Below the pieces are notes generated by a model. That model was given only the letters and a program-made list of their open reading frames with translations, had not been told where the DNA came from and searched no databases. Positions 1-6,744 of a stretch of DNA of 7,253 nt are shown one piece after another. Position numbers and translations under genes: made by a program. The DNA is from Bacteroides sp. GTDB lineage: Bacteria; Bacteroidota; Bacteroidia; Bacteroidales; SM23-62. The DNA lies in NCBI GenBank assembly GCA_030592145.1, contig JAUVKJ010000082.1, positions 1-7,253 of the forward strand, given 5' to 3'. Numbering within the stretch: the stretch's first letter is position 1; each line of letters starts with the position of its first letter.

Positions 1-590
1 TCTTCCCTTAGCCGTTTCACCCAGATACTCCAGCTGCTCATGTTTCCGCGCCTGATAAATTCTTCATGCATTGGTTTGAAAATATCCCTTTCCATTTTTA
101 CATAGTCCTGGTATTTACCGGGTTTAACTTTCATCGGGGATACATAAATAAAAGAAGTCGGCTTGGTGTTTTCTGCGGTTGCAACACGCTCCATTACATC
201 TGTTCTTACTAAAATACGGGTGCTCAGGGTCCTTTCCATCAGTGCATCAAACTTTTCTTCCGAATACAATTCAGGAATTACCTTTGTATACCCCATCTCA
301 ATCTCACTGGTCTTGTGAAAATTCTCGTACCATTCAATGACTATGAATTGGTATTCATCTTCTGCACCGGCATACATTTTCTGCCAGAGCTGCCATCCGG
401 TAATATAGCCTTTTTCCAGCCTGGCTTCATGGATCTTCTTCCATTCTTTCTCAAGCTCAAGGTATTTACCCGATTCTCCGGGTTTAACTTTCATATAGTC
501 GATTACGACAACGACATCGTTCTGCGAATAAGCCATTAGTGCTAAGACAACAAGCAGGAAGGTCAACAGAGTTCTCAGATGTTTTTTCAT
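1..590 (-). CDS. Secreted protein with two dimeric alpha/beta-barrel-like modules (3' end beyond window)
   Basis: I translated this frame by hand from the ATG at 590; it stays open for 196 codons and runs off the left edge, so the C-terminus is missing. Residues 1-22 form a signal peptide: MKKH, a hydrophobic core (LLTFLLVVLALMA), then YSQ, a common end to Bacteroidota signal peptides. Export to the periplasm is therefore likely. The mature part holds two related modules, at about 31-69 and 151-190. Each starts with MKVKPG, continues with a K/E-rich amphipathic helix containing H54 or H175, and ends in a W-x-L/I-W strand (GWQLW, SWSIW). This beta-helix-beta pattern resembles the ABM/dimeric alpha-beta barrel (ferredoxin-like) fold. 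The function is unknown; no catalytic motif can be named. No Shine-Dalgarno sequence or clear promoter precedes the start. Its base composition looks more AT-rich than the polymerase genes. The fold assignment is an inference from pattern only. Confidence 0.8.
   Translation of the reverse strand, partial: MKKHLRTLLTFLLVVLALMAYSQNDVVVVIDYMKVKPGESGKYLELEKEWKKIHEARLEKGYITGWQLWQKMYAGAEDEYQFIVIEWYENFHKTSEIEMGYTKVIPELYSEEKFDALMERTLSTRILVRTDVMERVATAENTKPTSFIYVSPMKVKPGKYQDYVKMERDIFKPMHEEFIRRGNMSSWSIWVKRLRE
118..134. repeat. 17-bp direct repeat, copy 1
   Basis: The sequence ccgggtttaactttcat is identical to that at 478-494. Both copies encode the MKVKPG start of a module in the secreted protein and lie in the same frame. 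The sequence just outside is also similar (ggtattta precedes both), which fits an internal domain duplication. Confidence 0.75.
478..494. repeat. 17-bp direct repeat, copy 2
   Basis: This is the second exact copy of the 17-mer at 118-134. It encodes MKVKPG at residues 33-38 of the secreted protein, whereas copy 1 encodes residues 153-158. Confidence 0.75.
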
Positions 591-704
591 GGTTAAGGGT
601 TTAAATTAGACATAATAATTTATCGGAAAAACTCAGGCTTTAACCCCGTGGGAGAAATTTTACATAAGTTAAGAAACCCGGAGCAGAATGTCAAATTAAC
701 ACGC

Positions 705-1367
705 TTAGTTTTTGGTGTTGATCTTGCTGTATTCCAGGTAGAATGCGGGGTGCGTTCCGGAAAAAACAGTCATAAGCTTATTCAGTCGATTCTTTAACAG
801 TTTCCTGTTGGCCCTGATCAGCTCTTCCGATTTTTTCCGGGTTTTTTTCCGGTAGCTGATGACGTCGCTCCGGAGCTTACGGGCGGACTGAAACTGATGG
901 TTTGCCGAGTTCAGCTCATCCATCATCGACCGGGTAAGTCCGTATCGTTTAATATCTGGCGCGGGACTAATCTGCTCCATATACTTATCTGTCAGCTTAT
1001 GGATGCGGGTGGCATGATCAAGCAGTTCCTTACTGCTGTATGATTCCAGTTGTTTCCTGCCGATGAGCAGGGCATTGAATTTTTTTCCGATGCGATGGTC
1101 CACGGCATAAACCTCGAGAATGCTGCCAACAGGAAATACCTTCTGAACCAGGAGCATTCGTTTTTCAGACAGCTCCTGTTCCACCGGTGCAAGATCTTTT
1201 TCCAGCTCCGGCTGAAGATCCTTTAATTTCTTGAGATTGCTGATGAATTCATCATAGGTCTTACGGATCTCTTCAATCGTGCTCCATTTGTCCAGGTTGC
1301 GTTCCATCAGTACGTTCACTTCCTGGAATACCTTTATCCATGCCTGGCTTTTTTGTTTTTTCATCAT
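705..1367 (-). CDS. Basic, helical protein of unknown function, downstream of CHAD gene
   Basis: I do not recognise a named family for this 220-residue protein. It has no signal peptide or membrane segment, so it is probably cytoplasmic. Most of it looks alpha-helical: charged, heptad-like stretches at about 15-75 and 145-200 could form coiled coils or a helical bundle. They flank a short, more hydrophobic centre (about 78-105, VFPVGSILEVYAVD to FNALLIGRK). It is rich in Lys and Arg, most densely at about 163-197. The end (F202 to Y213, with P207, F209, Y210 and Y213) is an aromatic tail of a kind I associate with other Bacteroidota helical proteins. The start could be either of two adjacent Met codons. 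The gene begins 22 nt after the CHAD stop on the same strand, so the two are probably cotranscribed. Because CHAD domains bind polyphosphate, a role connected with polyphosphate or an acidic partner is possible, but this rests on position and charge alone. Confidence 0.75.
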   Translation of the reverse strand: MMKKQKSQAWIKVFQEVNVLMERNLDKWSTIEEIRKTYDEFISNLKKLKDLQPELEKDLAPVEQELSEKRMLLVQKVFPVGSILEVYAVDHRIGKKFNALLIGRKQLESYSSKELLDHATRIHKLTDKYMEQISPAPDIKRYGLTRSMMDELNSANHQFQSARKLRSDVISYRKKTRKKSEELIRANRKLLKNRLNKLMTVFSGTHPAFYLEYSKINTKN

Positions 1368-1389
1368 TCGGGATTTGTGGTTTATGTTT

Positions 1390-2301
1390 TTATGAAGTTA
1401 TGCGGTAGTAAATCTTCCAGTATTCCCCCATGCGGTATACAAGTGCCCGGGGTTTTTCACTGAAAGCAGCGCCGGCACGGCTCCATATCTTCAATAGCAG
1501 TGCAGCTTTTTTGTGTTCACAGGCATCCAGAAGGGTTTCCTGAATTCGCTCCTTCAGTCCCGTGTCATCTTTCTGCAGGAATTCTGACAGTACATCCAGG
1601 TCGTGGTATACACCCAGGTTCCCGGTAATGTTTTCAAGGGAGTCTGCATAGGCTTTCAGGGGACCCGGATAAACCGGTCTCAGGATCTCGATCTGGTGCC
1701 ACAGGTACTTCATTCGTTTTCTCATATCATGGAGATGATGAGCCTCGGGATTTTTTCGTGCGGTGGAAAGGTAGTCCCGGCCCTGCTGGTACATACGATG
1801 CAGACCCCCGGCGAACACTTCGAAATTATCATGTTCTATGGGGAGATCGGAGATCCTTTCTTTTGCCTGGAGAAAGTTCTCCGAAAGATCATGAAGGACC
1901 CCGTCTGCGGACAGCATTCCTGACAGCATTTTTCCCCTTTGCTCCCGGACCGATTCAATCAATGGTTCAAACGTTTCACCCGGGATAGTCTTTGAAAGAT
2001 CGGACCGAAGCATTTCAAGGGTAAGGACCAGGACATCGTACGTTCTGAAATCTGAAGTGCTCCGGTTTATGTTCCGGTAAAATACATTTTCCCTGTAATA
2101 GGAACTGTAACCGATTTCTTCACGTATCAATCGAAGTACAGCACGTATCCGCTTGATACTCTTGCGGATCTCATGTATGGATTTATGCACATCCTTTTGA
2201 TCTCCCGTGCAGTGTTTGAGGCTATAATCGATCTGTCCGAGCAGGATCCGATTAATGTTTTCCTTCACATTTCCCCGTTTTGATATACTGAATCCCTTCA
2301 T
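1390..2301 (-). CDS. CHAD domain protein (putative polyphosphate-binding)
   Basis: The 303-residue protein is essentially one CHAD domain, a helical fold with two internally related halves and conserved histidines and basic residues. Known CHAD proteins bind inorganic polyphosphate, and some localise to polyphosphate granules. The first half shows H43-E-I-R-K and further basic residues K50, R51 and R53 on one helix, followed by a degenerate R-x-x-D-V-L element at 86-91. The second half repeats the pattern with H191-D-M-R-K-R-M-K-Y-L-W at 191-201 and the characteristic LGVYHDLDVL at 229-238. No CYTH (triphosphate tunnel) domain is fused and none is encoded nearby, so this is a stand-alone CHAD with no predicted catalysis. 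There is no signal peptide, so it is cytoplasmic. A putative promoter lies in the 66-bp gap after dnaE. AAGGG sits only 3 nt before the ATG, too close for a good ribosome-binding site. The gene probably forms a two-gene unit with the helical protein downstream. The family call is strong; the cellular role is not known. Confidence 0.9.
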   Translation of the reverse strand: MKGFSISKRGNVKENINRILLGQIDYSLKHCTGDQKDVHKSIHEIRKSIKRIRAVLRLIREEIGYSSYYRENVFYRNINRSTSDFRTYDVLVLTLEMLRSDLSKTIPGETFEPLIESVREQRGKMLSGMLSADGVLHDLSENFLQAKERISDLPIEHDNFEVFAGGLHRMYQQGRDYLSTARKNPEAHHLHDMRKRMKYLWHQIEILRPVYPGPLKAYADSLENITGNLGVYHDLDVLSEFLQKDDTGLKERIQETLLDACEHKKAALLLKIWSRAGAAFSEKPRALVYRMGEYWKIYYRITS

Positions 2302-2330
2302 ATGCCCTTACCGGAATAGTAAATAGACTA

Positions 2331-2361
2331 TAAATTTAAGTATAGCGGATCGAATTTCAAA
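2331..2361 (-). promoter_or_regulatory. Putative Bacteroidota-type promoter for the CHAD operon
   Basis: Read on the minus strand, TTTG (2361-2358) is followed after 19 nt by TAAATTTA (2338-2331). This matches the Bacteroidota -33 TTTG and -7 TAnnTTTG elements at the expected 19-21 nt spacing, with one mismatch in the last base. Transcription would start near 2324, about 20 nt before the CHAD start codon. It lies directly after the dnaE stop codon. No terminator hairpin separates dnaE from it, so readthrough from the polymerase operon is also possible. Confidence 0.5.
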
Positions 2362-2367
2362 AAAGAC

Positions 2368-5307
2368 TCAATATCTTGGATCTGTCCGGACCGGCAGCCT
2401 GGCCAGTTTTTCCACGGTGATGCCCGGGAAACCGAGTTCTTCGGTTACCTCGCCGAGAATGAGGTAGACACCGTAGCCGCGGAAGGGGTAGTTTTTCAGG
2501 GATTTCGGGAAGTGGACGGTATCGAAGAATTCCCCTTCGGCATCCAGGAAAGCTGCAAAATGCATCCACTCCTTTTTGACAGTCTTCACATTTTTTATAG
2601 TGACCAGGTTTCCAAGCATTCTCACCTTCCTGCCTACGTGTTTCATGAGGTCACGGGCCATGAGGGCGCCCCGGAAGGAGGTTTTGAGCATGTCAAAGGC
2701 GGTGAGCGTGACCGGGAATCCCAGCAACTCGATCTCGTCGTAGGCGTCTTCCAGGGCATCTTCTTCGAGATCAGGGAGTTTGAATTTTTTTTCAGGGCTG
2801 TGAAACAGCATTTGTTCGCGCCTGGCAGGGGTGCTCTTTCCCAATTGCATGTGAGCATCCCAGAGCAGAACCTTTTTCCCTCTGCCGGTAAACCGGAAAG
2901 CGCCGATCCGGATCAGGATAACAAGCTGTTCTATCCCGATGGGGACCCTGCTCACAAAATCTTCCAGGCTCTTGTAGTGACCGTGTTGTTCACGCTCTTC
3001 GAGAAAGGCCGATATAGTCCTGGTTTCCAGGTTGGCAATGTGTACGAAGCCCGGGAAGATTTCTTTTCCCCGGATGGATGTCTTGTACCGGCTGAGGTTA
3101 ATGCAGGGAAGGCTGATCACGGCGCCGCAGCGACGGGCCTCGTTGACATACACCCAGGTGCGGTAGAAGCCGCCGAAATTATTGATCACGGCTACCATGA
3201 ACTCCAGGGGGAAATGGGATTTCAGGTAGAGGCTCTGGAAACTTTCCACCGCGTAGGAGGCCGAATGGGCCTTGGAGAAGGAATAACCGGCAAAGGACTC
3301 GATTTGCCTCCATACCTCACGGGCCATCTCGTCGGGATAGCCCCGCTGCCTGCAGTTTTCGAAGTACCTGGCAGCAATGCGTTTGAATTCATTTTTCGAT
3401 CGGAATTTCCCGCTCATGGCCCTTCGGAGCACATCTGCATCAGCCAGGTCGAGTCCCGCGAAATGATGACAGATCTTAATCACATCCTCCTGGTAGACCA
3501 TGACCCCGAAAGTCTCCTTCAACTGCTCCTCCATGACCGGGTGGATGTATTCGAACTCGCCGGGGTGGTGGAAACGCCAGATGTACTCGCGCATCATGCC
3601 GGATTTGGACACCCCCGGGCGGATGATGGAACTGGCCGCCACCAGGCTGATGTAGTTGTCGCAGCGGAGTTTTTTCAGGAGTCCCCTCATGGCGGGACTC
3701 TCAACGTAGAAGCAGCCGCTTGTCTCGCCCCGCCTCAGCTGCTCCCTTATCTTCGGATTCTTCTTGAAGGCCTCCACATCGTGCACGTCAATTTTCTTTT
3801 TCCGGTTGTCCAGGACAATGTCAACGCATTCCTTAATATGCCCGATGCCGCGCTGGCTAAGGATGTCGAGTTTCTCGAAGCCGATCTCCTCGGCCACGTA
3901 CATGTCCCACTGCGTGGTCTGGAAGCCTTTGGGAGGCATGTCCAGCGCCGTATAGGCAGTGATGGGTTCTTCCGAAATCAGCACTCCTCCTGCATGTATG
4001 CTTCGCTGGTTTGGGAAATCAATGATCTTATGCCCGATGTACATGATCTTTCCGGTGATCTGGCTGCGGTTCAGCATGTCGTCGGGGTACTGTACCAGGT
4101 GGTCGATCTCCGGTTTGGGAAGCCCGTAAACCTTGCCCAGTTCCCTCACGATCGACCGGTCACGGAAGGTGGAGATGGTGCCCAGCAGGGCCGTGTGCTT
4201 CTTTCCGTATCGCTTGAAGATGTAATCCAGTACCTCGTCGCGCTCCTTCCAGGAATAGTCGATGTCGAAGTCCGGGGGACTCGTCCGTTTCGGGTTGATG
4301 AAACGCTCAAAGTAAAGGTCGAGCTCAATGGGGTCAACATCCGTGATCTTCAGGCAGTAAGCTACTATGGAATTGGCTCCGCTTCCACGCCCCACATGAT
4401 AAAATCCGCGGGACATAGAATAGCGTATGACATCCCATGTGATCAGGAAGTAGGCCGAGAATCCCAGGCGGTCGATGATCTCCAGTTCATGTTTCACACG
4501 GCGCCGGGCTTCCGGGTTGTTTTTGCCGTATCGGTAAAGCAGTCCGTCCAGGGCCAGTTTTTCAAGCAGCAGTTTGTCGTCGTAACGGCTGACGGTGAAG
4601 CAGTTCTTGTTCTTGATGGTGCTGAAATCAAAACCGATCCGGCAGTCTCCAATCAGGGACTCTGTATTCCTGATGATCTCGGGGTAGCCGCGAAAAGCAT
4701 CCAGGAACTCATCCAGGGGGCGGAAATGCTCGTCCTTTGCCGCCAGGTGTTCCCCGTTGATCTTGCTGAGTAGGGTGTTGTTGTCCACTGCCCTGAGATG
4801 TGTATGAATGGTATAATCCTCCCGGCTGCCGAAGGTCACCGGCTGCATGATGAGGAGCTTTTCCTGCCGGTGCCGGAAAGGCGAGGAGAAAAGCTTGCGG
4901 ACCCCGGCAAGCCGTACCCCCATGTATTCATTGCCGAGCAGTTGGGAGGGGGTTTTTCGGCCGAAGGGAAAAACGACGTATGCGTTCCGGAAGGGAGGAG
5001 GATCGGGGGGAAGGGGTTTCTTGCTGATATTGCAGACGGAAAGGAATTCGTTCAGTTCCCGGAATCCCTCGTTGTTTCGCGCGATGCCGGTGTAGAGCAG
5101 GCGGTTCCCGTCGCGGAACTCGATCCCGGCGATGGGATGTACTCCGTGCCGGCGGCAGGCCCTGATAAAATCCATCGTACCCGTGGAATTGTTGATATCT
5201 GTCAGGGCCAGGGCAGGCACAGCTTTCCCGGCGGCCTGTTCGACCAGGGTTTCCACGGGCATAGTGCCGTAGCGGAGGCTGTAATATGAATGGCAGTTTA
5301 AGTACAT
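2368..5307 (-). CDS. dnaE: Short DnaE-type DNA polymerase III alpha subunit (DnaE2/ImuC-like, likely error-prone)
   Basis: This 979-residue C-family polymerase extends DNA and here probably acts in lesion bypass. Domains in order are: PHP (about 1-200), palm/fingers (about 270-700), helix-hairpin-helix region (about 725-815) and OB fold (about 890-970). Catalytic aspartates are visible at D346 and D348 in PDFDID and D481 in KLDIL. Other family blocks are GRGSGANS (307-314), HAGG (438-441) and FSKAHSASYA (677-686). The PHP domain looks metal-less: the usual HxH is H6-S-Y8, TDHG is TDIN (36-39), and the TND-x-H block is absent, so PHP-based proofreading is unlikely. The protein stops after the OB fold, lacking the tau-binding domain of replicative DnaE (about 1160 residues in E. 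coli). QMLF at 832-835 lies where DnaE carries its internal clamp-binding motif, but is a weak match. P-P-P at 103-105 may need EF-P. It starts 22 nt after dinB, without a Shine-Dalgarno sequence. A damaged replicative DnaE is less likely, given the intact palm and the context. Confidence 0.93.
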   Translation of the reverse strand: MYLNCHSYYSLRYGTMPVETLVEQAAGKAVPALALTDINNSTGTMDFIRACRRHGVHPIAGIEFRDGNRLLYTGIARNNEGFRELNEFLSVCNISKKPLPPDPPPFRNAYVVFPFGRKTPSQLLGNEYMGVRLAGVRKLFSSPFRHRQEKLLIMQPVTFGSREDYTIHTHLRAVDNNTLLSKINGEHLAAKDEHFRPLDEFLDAFRGYPEIIRNTESLIGDCRIGFDFSTIKNKNCFTVSRYDDKLLLEKLALDGLLYRYGKNNPEARRRVKHELEIIDRLGFSAYFLITWDVIRYSMSRGFYHVGRGSGANSIVAYCLKITDVDPIELDLYFERFINPKRTSPPDFDIDYSWKERDEVLDYIFKRYGKKHTALLGTISTFRDRSIVRELGKVYGLPKPEIDHLVQYPDDMLNRSQITGKIMYIGHKIIDFPNQRSIHAGGVLISEEPITAYTALDMPPKGFQTTQWDMYVAEEIGFEKLDILSQRGIGHIKECVDIVLDNRKKKIDVHDVEAFKKNPKIREQLRRGETSGCFYVESPAMRGLLKKLRCDNYISLVAASSIIRPGVSKSGMMREYIWRFHHPGEFEYIHPVMEEQLKETFGVMVYQEDVIKICHHFAGLDLADADVLRRAMSGKFRSKNEFKRIAARYFENCRQRGYPDEMAREVWRQIESFAGYSFSKAHSASYAVESFQSLYLKSHFPLEFMVAVINNFGGFYRTWVYVNEARRCGAVISLPCINLSRYKTSIRGKEIFPGFVHIANLETRTISAFLEEREQHGHYKSLEDFVSRVPIGIEQLVILIRIGAFRFTGRGKKVLLWDAHMQLGKSTPARREQMLFHSPEKKFKLPDLEEDALEDAYDEIELLGFPVTLTAFDMLKTSFRGALMARDLMKHVGRKVRMLGNLVTIKNVKTVKKEWMHFAAFLDAEGEFFDTVHFPKSLKNYPFRGYGVYLILGEVTEELGFPGITVEKLARLPVRTDPRY

Positions 5308-5329
5308 GAAGGCATGAGTGCGGGGGTGA

Positions 5330-6658
5330 TTATGTTCTGTTACCCGTCAAATAATCGGAGCGGTTGATCTTCCAGAGGCGCTTGAAGGTGCTTCCGCCCA
5401 TCTGCCAGCTGGCCCGCTGTCTGATGTTCTCCGGCAGGGGACTGTCCTCCGGGGTGTGTACCACACCCACACTTCCATCACACTCACACTTCATGCTTTC
5501 CTCCCGGTTGCTGATTCCCACGGCCCTGAGGATAGATTTTCTCCCGTAGCGGTACCTGAGCTTATCCAGGGCCAGGTAGAGCCGGATCATTTCGGGAGTA
5601 TCCTCGAACAGGTCCAGTTGCTGCACCCCGCCGACCAGGTGGCTGAGCCTGACCCCGATCAGGCGGATCAGGATACGGCGCTTATACAGCCGCACGAACA
5701 GTTCCTTGGCGGTGCTGATCAGCGTATGGTCCAGGGAGGTATAGGGTATCCTTTTCTGCAGGGTGTGGGTGTCAAAGTTGGAGTAGCGTATTTTCACCGT
5801 GACACATGCGCACAGCTTTTGCTTTTTCCGGAGCTCGTAAGCCAGCTTTTCCACCATGCTCACCAGTAATTCCTTCAGGTGGACCACGTCGGTGCTGTCT
5901 TTTTCAAAGGTTCGTTCCGTGCTGATGGATTTTCGCTCACTGTAAGGCTTTACGGGGGCCGTATCGATCCCGTTGGCCTTCTTCCATACCTCGTGGCCGT
6001 TCTTTCCCAGTACCCTCTCCATCATTTCCACAGGCATGAGTTGAAGGGTATTTATGGTCTGTATGCCCATCGAGCGAAGCAGGTGGTAGGTCTTTTCCCC
6101 GATCATGGGGATCTTTTTAATGGAAAGCGGGGAGAGGAAGGGGAGCACCTGGCTGCGGACCACTTCCAGTTCTCCGTTGGGCTTGGCTTCCCCCGTGGCG
6201 ATTTTGGAAACGATCTTGTTCACCGAGAGCCCGTAAGAAATCGGTAGTCCCGTATGATGAATGATCTTCCGCCTCAGCTCCCGGGTCCATTTCATGCAGC
6301 CGAAGAAGCGGTCCATCCCCGAAATATCAATGTAATGCTCATCGATGGAGGCCTTTTCGTACATGGGAGCCTCCCCGGCAATGACCTCAGTGACCATCCG
6401 GGAGTATTTCGTGTACATCTCCATGTCGCCCCGGATGATGATTGCATCCTCGCAGAGGTTCCGGGCCAGTTTCATGGGCATGGCCGAATGCACCCCGTAC
6501 TGCCGGGCCTCATAGCTGCAGCTTGCAACCACCGCCCGGTCCGAGAGTCCCCCTATGAGCACCGGCTTGCCTGCCAGGCTGCTGTCTCTCAAACGCTCGA
6601 CCGACACAAAAAAGGTATCCAGGTCCAGGTGCACGATATTTCTTTCCCGCATGTCCAT
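5330..6658 (-). CDS. dinB: Y-family translesion DNA polymerase (DinB/Pol IV type) with C-terminal extension
   Basis: The 442-residue protein is a Y-family polymerase that inserts nucleotides opposite damaged bases. The palm carries D12 and D14 in HLDLDTFF, with F17 at the steric-gate position, and the catalytic pair D106-E107 in SIDEHYIDIS. SYEARQYGVHSAMP (48-61) is the fingers signature. A helix-hairpin-helix thumb element lies at 181-201 (IPMIGEKT, then GIQT), and the little finger begins near ERKSISTERTF (241-251). The catalytic set is complete, unlike ImuB. QLDLF (347-351) is a textbook beta-clamp-binding pentapeptide. It is followed by about 90 more residues, whereas E. coli Pol IV ends at its clamp motif. 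The first part of this extension (about 354-380) resembles the UmuC C-terminal region; the last 55 residues (C391-x-C, Pro-rich, then basic) match nothing I know. GGAGA 7 nt upstream supports the first Met over M3. It is first in the operon with dnaE and diverges from the XRE-S24 repressor, so damage induction is likely. Confidence 0.93.
   Translation of the reverse strand: MDMRERNIVHLDLDTFFVSVERLRDSSLAGKPVLIGGLSDRAVVASCSYEARQYGVHSAMPMKLARNLCEDAIIIRGDMEMYTKYSRMVTEVIAGEAPMYEKASIDEHYIDISGMDRFFGCMKWTRELRRKIIHHTGLPISYGLSVNKIVSKIATGEAKPNGELEVVRSQVLPFLSPLSIKKIPMIGEKTYHLLRSMGIQTINTLQLMPVEMMERVLGKNGHEVWKKANGIDTAPVKPYSERKSISTERTFEKDSTDVVHLKELLVSMVEKLAYELRKKQKLCACVTVKIRYSNFDTHTLQKRIPYTSLDHTLISTAKELFVRLYKRRILIRLIGVRLSHLVGGVQQLDLFEDTPEMIRLYLALDKLRYRYGRKSILRAVGISNREESMKCECDGSVGVVHTPEDSPLPENIRQRASWQMGGSTFKRLWKINRSDYLTGNRT
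5452..5468. repeat. Perfect inverted repeat inside the dinB 3' region
   Basis: GGGTGTG-TAC-CACACCC is a perfect 7-bp stem with a 3-nt loop. It sits within a GTG/CAC-rich stretch (about 5451-5493) that encodes the CECDGSVGVVHTP segment of the DinB C-terminal tail. It could form a hairpin in mRNA or single-stranded DNA. It is not followed by a T-run and lies inside a gene, so it is not an intrinsic terminator. Confidence 0.6.
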
Positions 6659-6665
6659 AAAAAAA

Positions 6666-6670
6666 TCTCC
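6666..6670 (-). promoter_or_regulatory. Shine-Dalgarno sequence of dinB
   Basis: On the minus strand GGAGA is followed by seven T residues and then the ATG at 6658. Spacing and sequence suit a ribosome-binding site and favour the first Met (MDMRE) over the internal ATG two codons later. It is the only well-placed Shine-Dalgarno sequence seen in the window. Confidence 0.6.
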
Positions 6671-6676
6671 GAAAAT

Positions 6677-6706
6677 TTTGTTTTTTAGATATTTGTTGTA
6701 ATTTTG
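6677..6706 (+). promoter_or_regulatory. Putative promoter for the XRE-S24 repressor gene
   Basis: TTTG (6677-6680), an 18-nt spacer, then TAATTTTG (6699-6706), a perfect TAnnTTTG -7 element. The spacer is one base shorter than the usual 19-21 nt. Transcription would start near 6713, inside the candidate operator at 6706-6720, leaving a leader of about 60 nt. Confidence 0.55.
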
Positions 6707-6720
6707 ATTAGGAATTAGTC
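6706..6720. promoter_or_regulatory. Candidate operator 1 (GATTA-N5-TAGTC)
   Basis: GATTAGGAATTAGTC is a dyad with one mismatch between its 5-bp arms. It overlaps the last base of the rightward -7 element and covers the expected start site, so a bound protein would block the repressor gene (autoregulation). It has the same half-site and 5-nt spacer as the dyad at 6730-6744. The XRE-S24 protein is the obvious candidate binder; this is inferred. Confidence 0.45.
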
Positions 6721-6729
6721 ATACAATAC

Positions 6730-6744
6730 GATTAAAATATAATC
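6730..6744. promoter_or_regulatory. Candidate operator 2 (GATTA-N5-TAATC)
   Basis: GATTAAAATATAATC is a perfect 5-bp inverted repeat with a 5-nt spacer, and it completely covers the leftward -7 element at 6734-6741. A protein bound here would shut off dinB-dnaE. It begins 24 nt from the matching start of operator 1. AT-rich sequence makes short dyads common, so the support comes from the repeated design and the position over both promoters. Confidence 0.5.

Noticed and set aside
315..539. 74-codon plus-strand open frame
   Set aside because: Antisense to the secreted-protein frame, which has a signal peptide and a repeated module.
591..704. Promoter for the secreted-protein gene
   Set aside because: TTAATTTG resembles a -7 element with one mismatch, but no TTTG lies at the right distance upstream.
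2302..2367. Possible terminator after dnaE
   Set aside because: Only a weak AT-rich 5-bp dyad (CTATA/TATAG) around the -7 element is present, with no GC stem and no following T-run; a promoter explains the sequence better.
2512..4773. 753-codon open frame on the plus strand, antisense to dnaE
   Set aside because: It lies wholly opposite the dnaE frame, which has every expected polymerase motif. The antisense protein shows no recognisable family and is explained by the GC-rich codon usage of dnaE.
4985..5020. G-rich run on the plus strand (possible G-quadruplex)
   Set aside because: The G runs are the complement of proline codons in dnaE (PLPPDPPPF), and only three runs of three or more G are separated by loops.
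4798..5289. 163-codon plus-strand open frame opposite the 5' part of dnaE
   Set aside because: Shadow of the PHP-domain coding sequence; no domain, no start signals, and it overlaps a confident gene throughout.
5456..6688. Plus-strand open frames of 122-144 codons opposite dinB
   Set aside because: All are antisense to a confidently identified Y-family polymerase and have no recognisable content.
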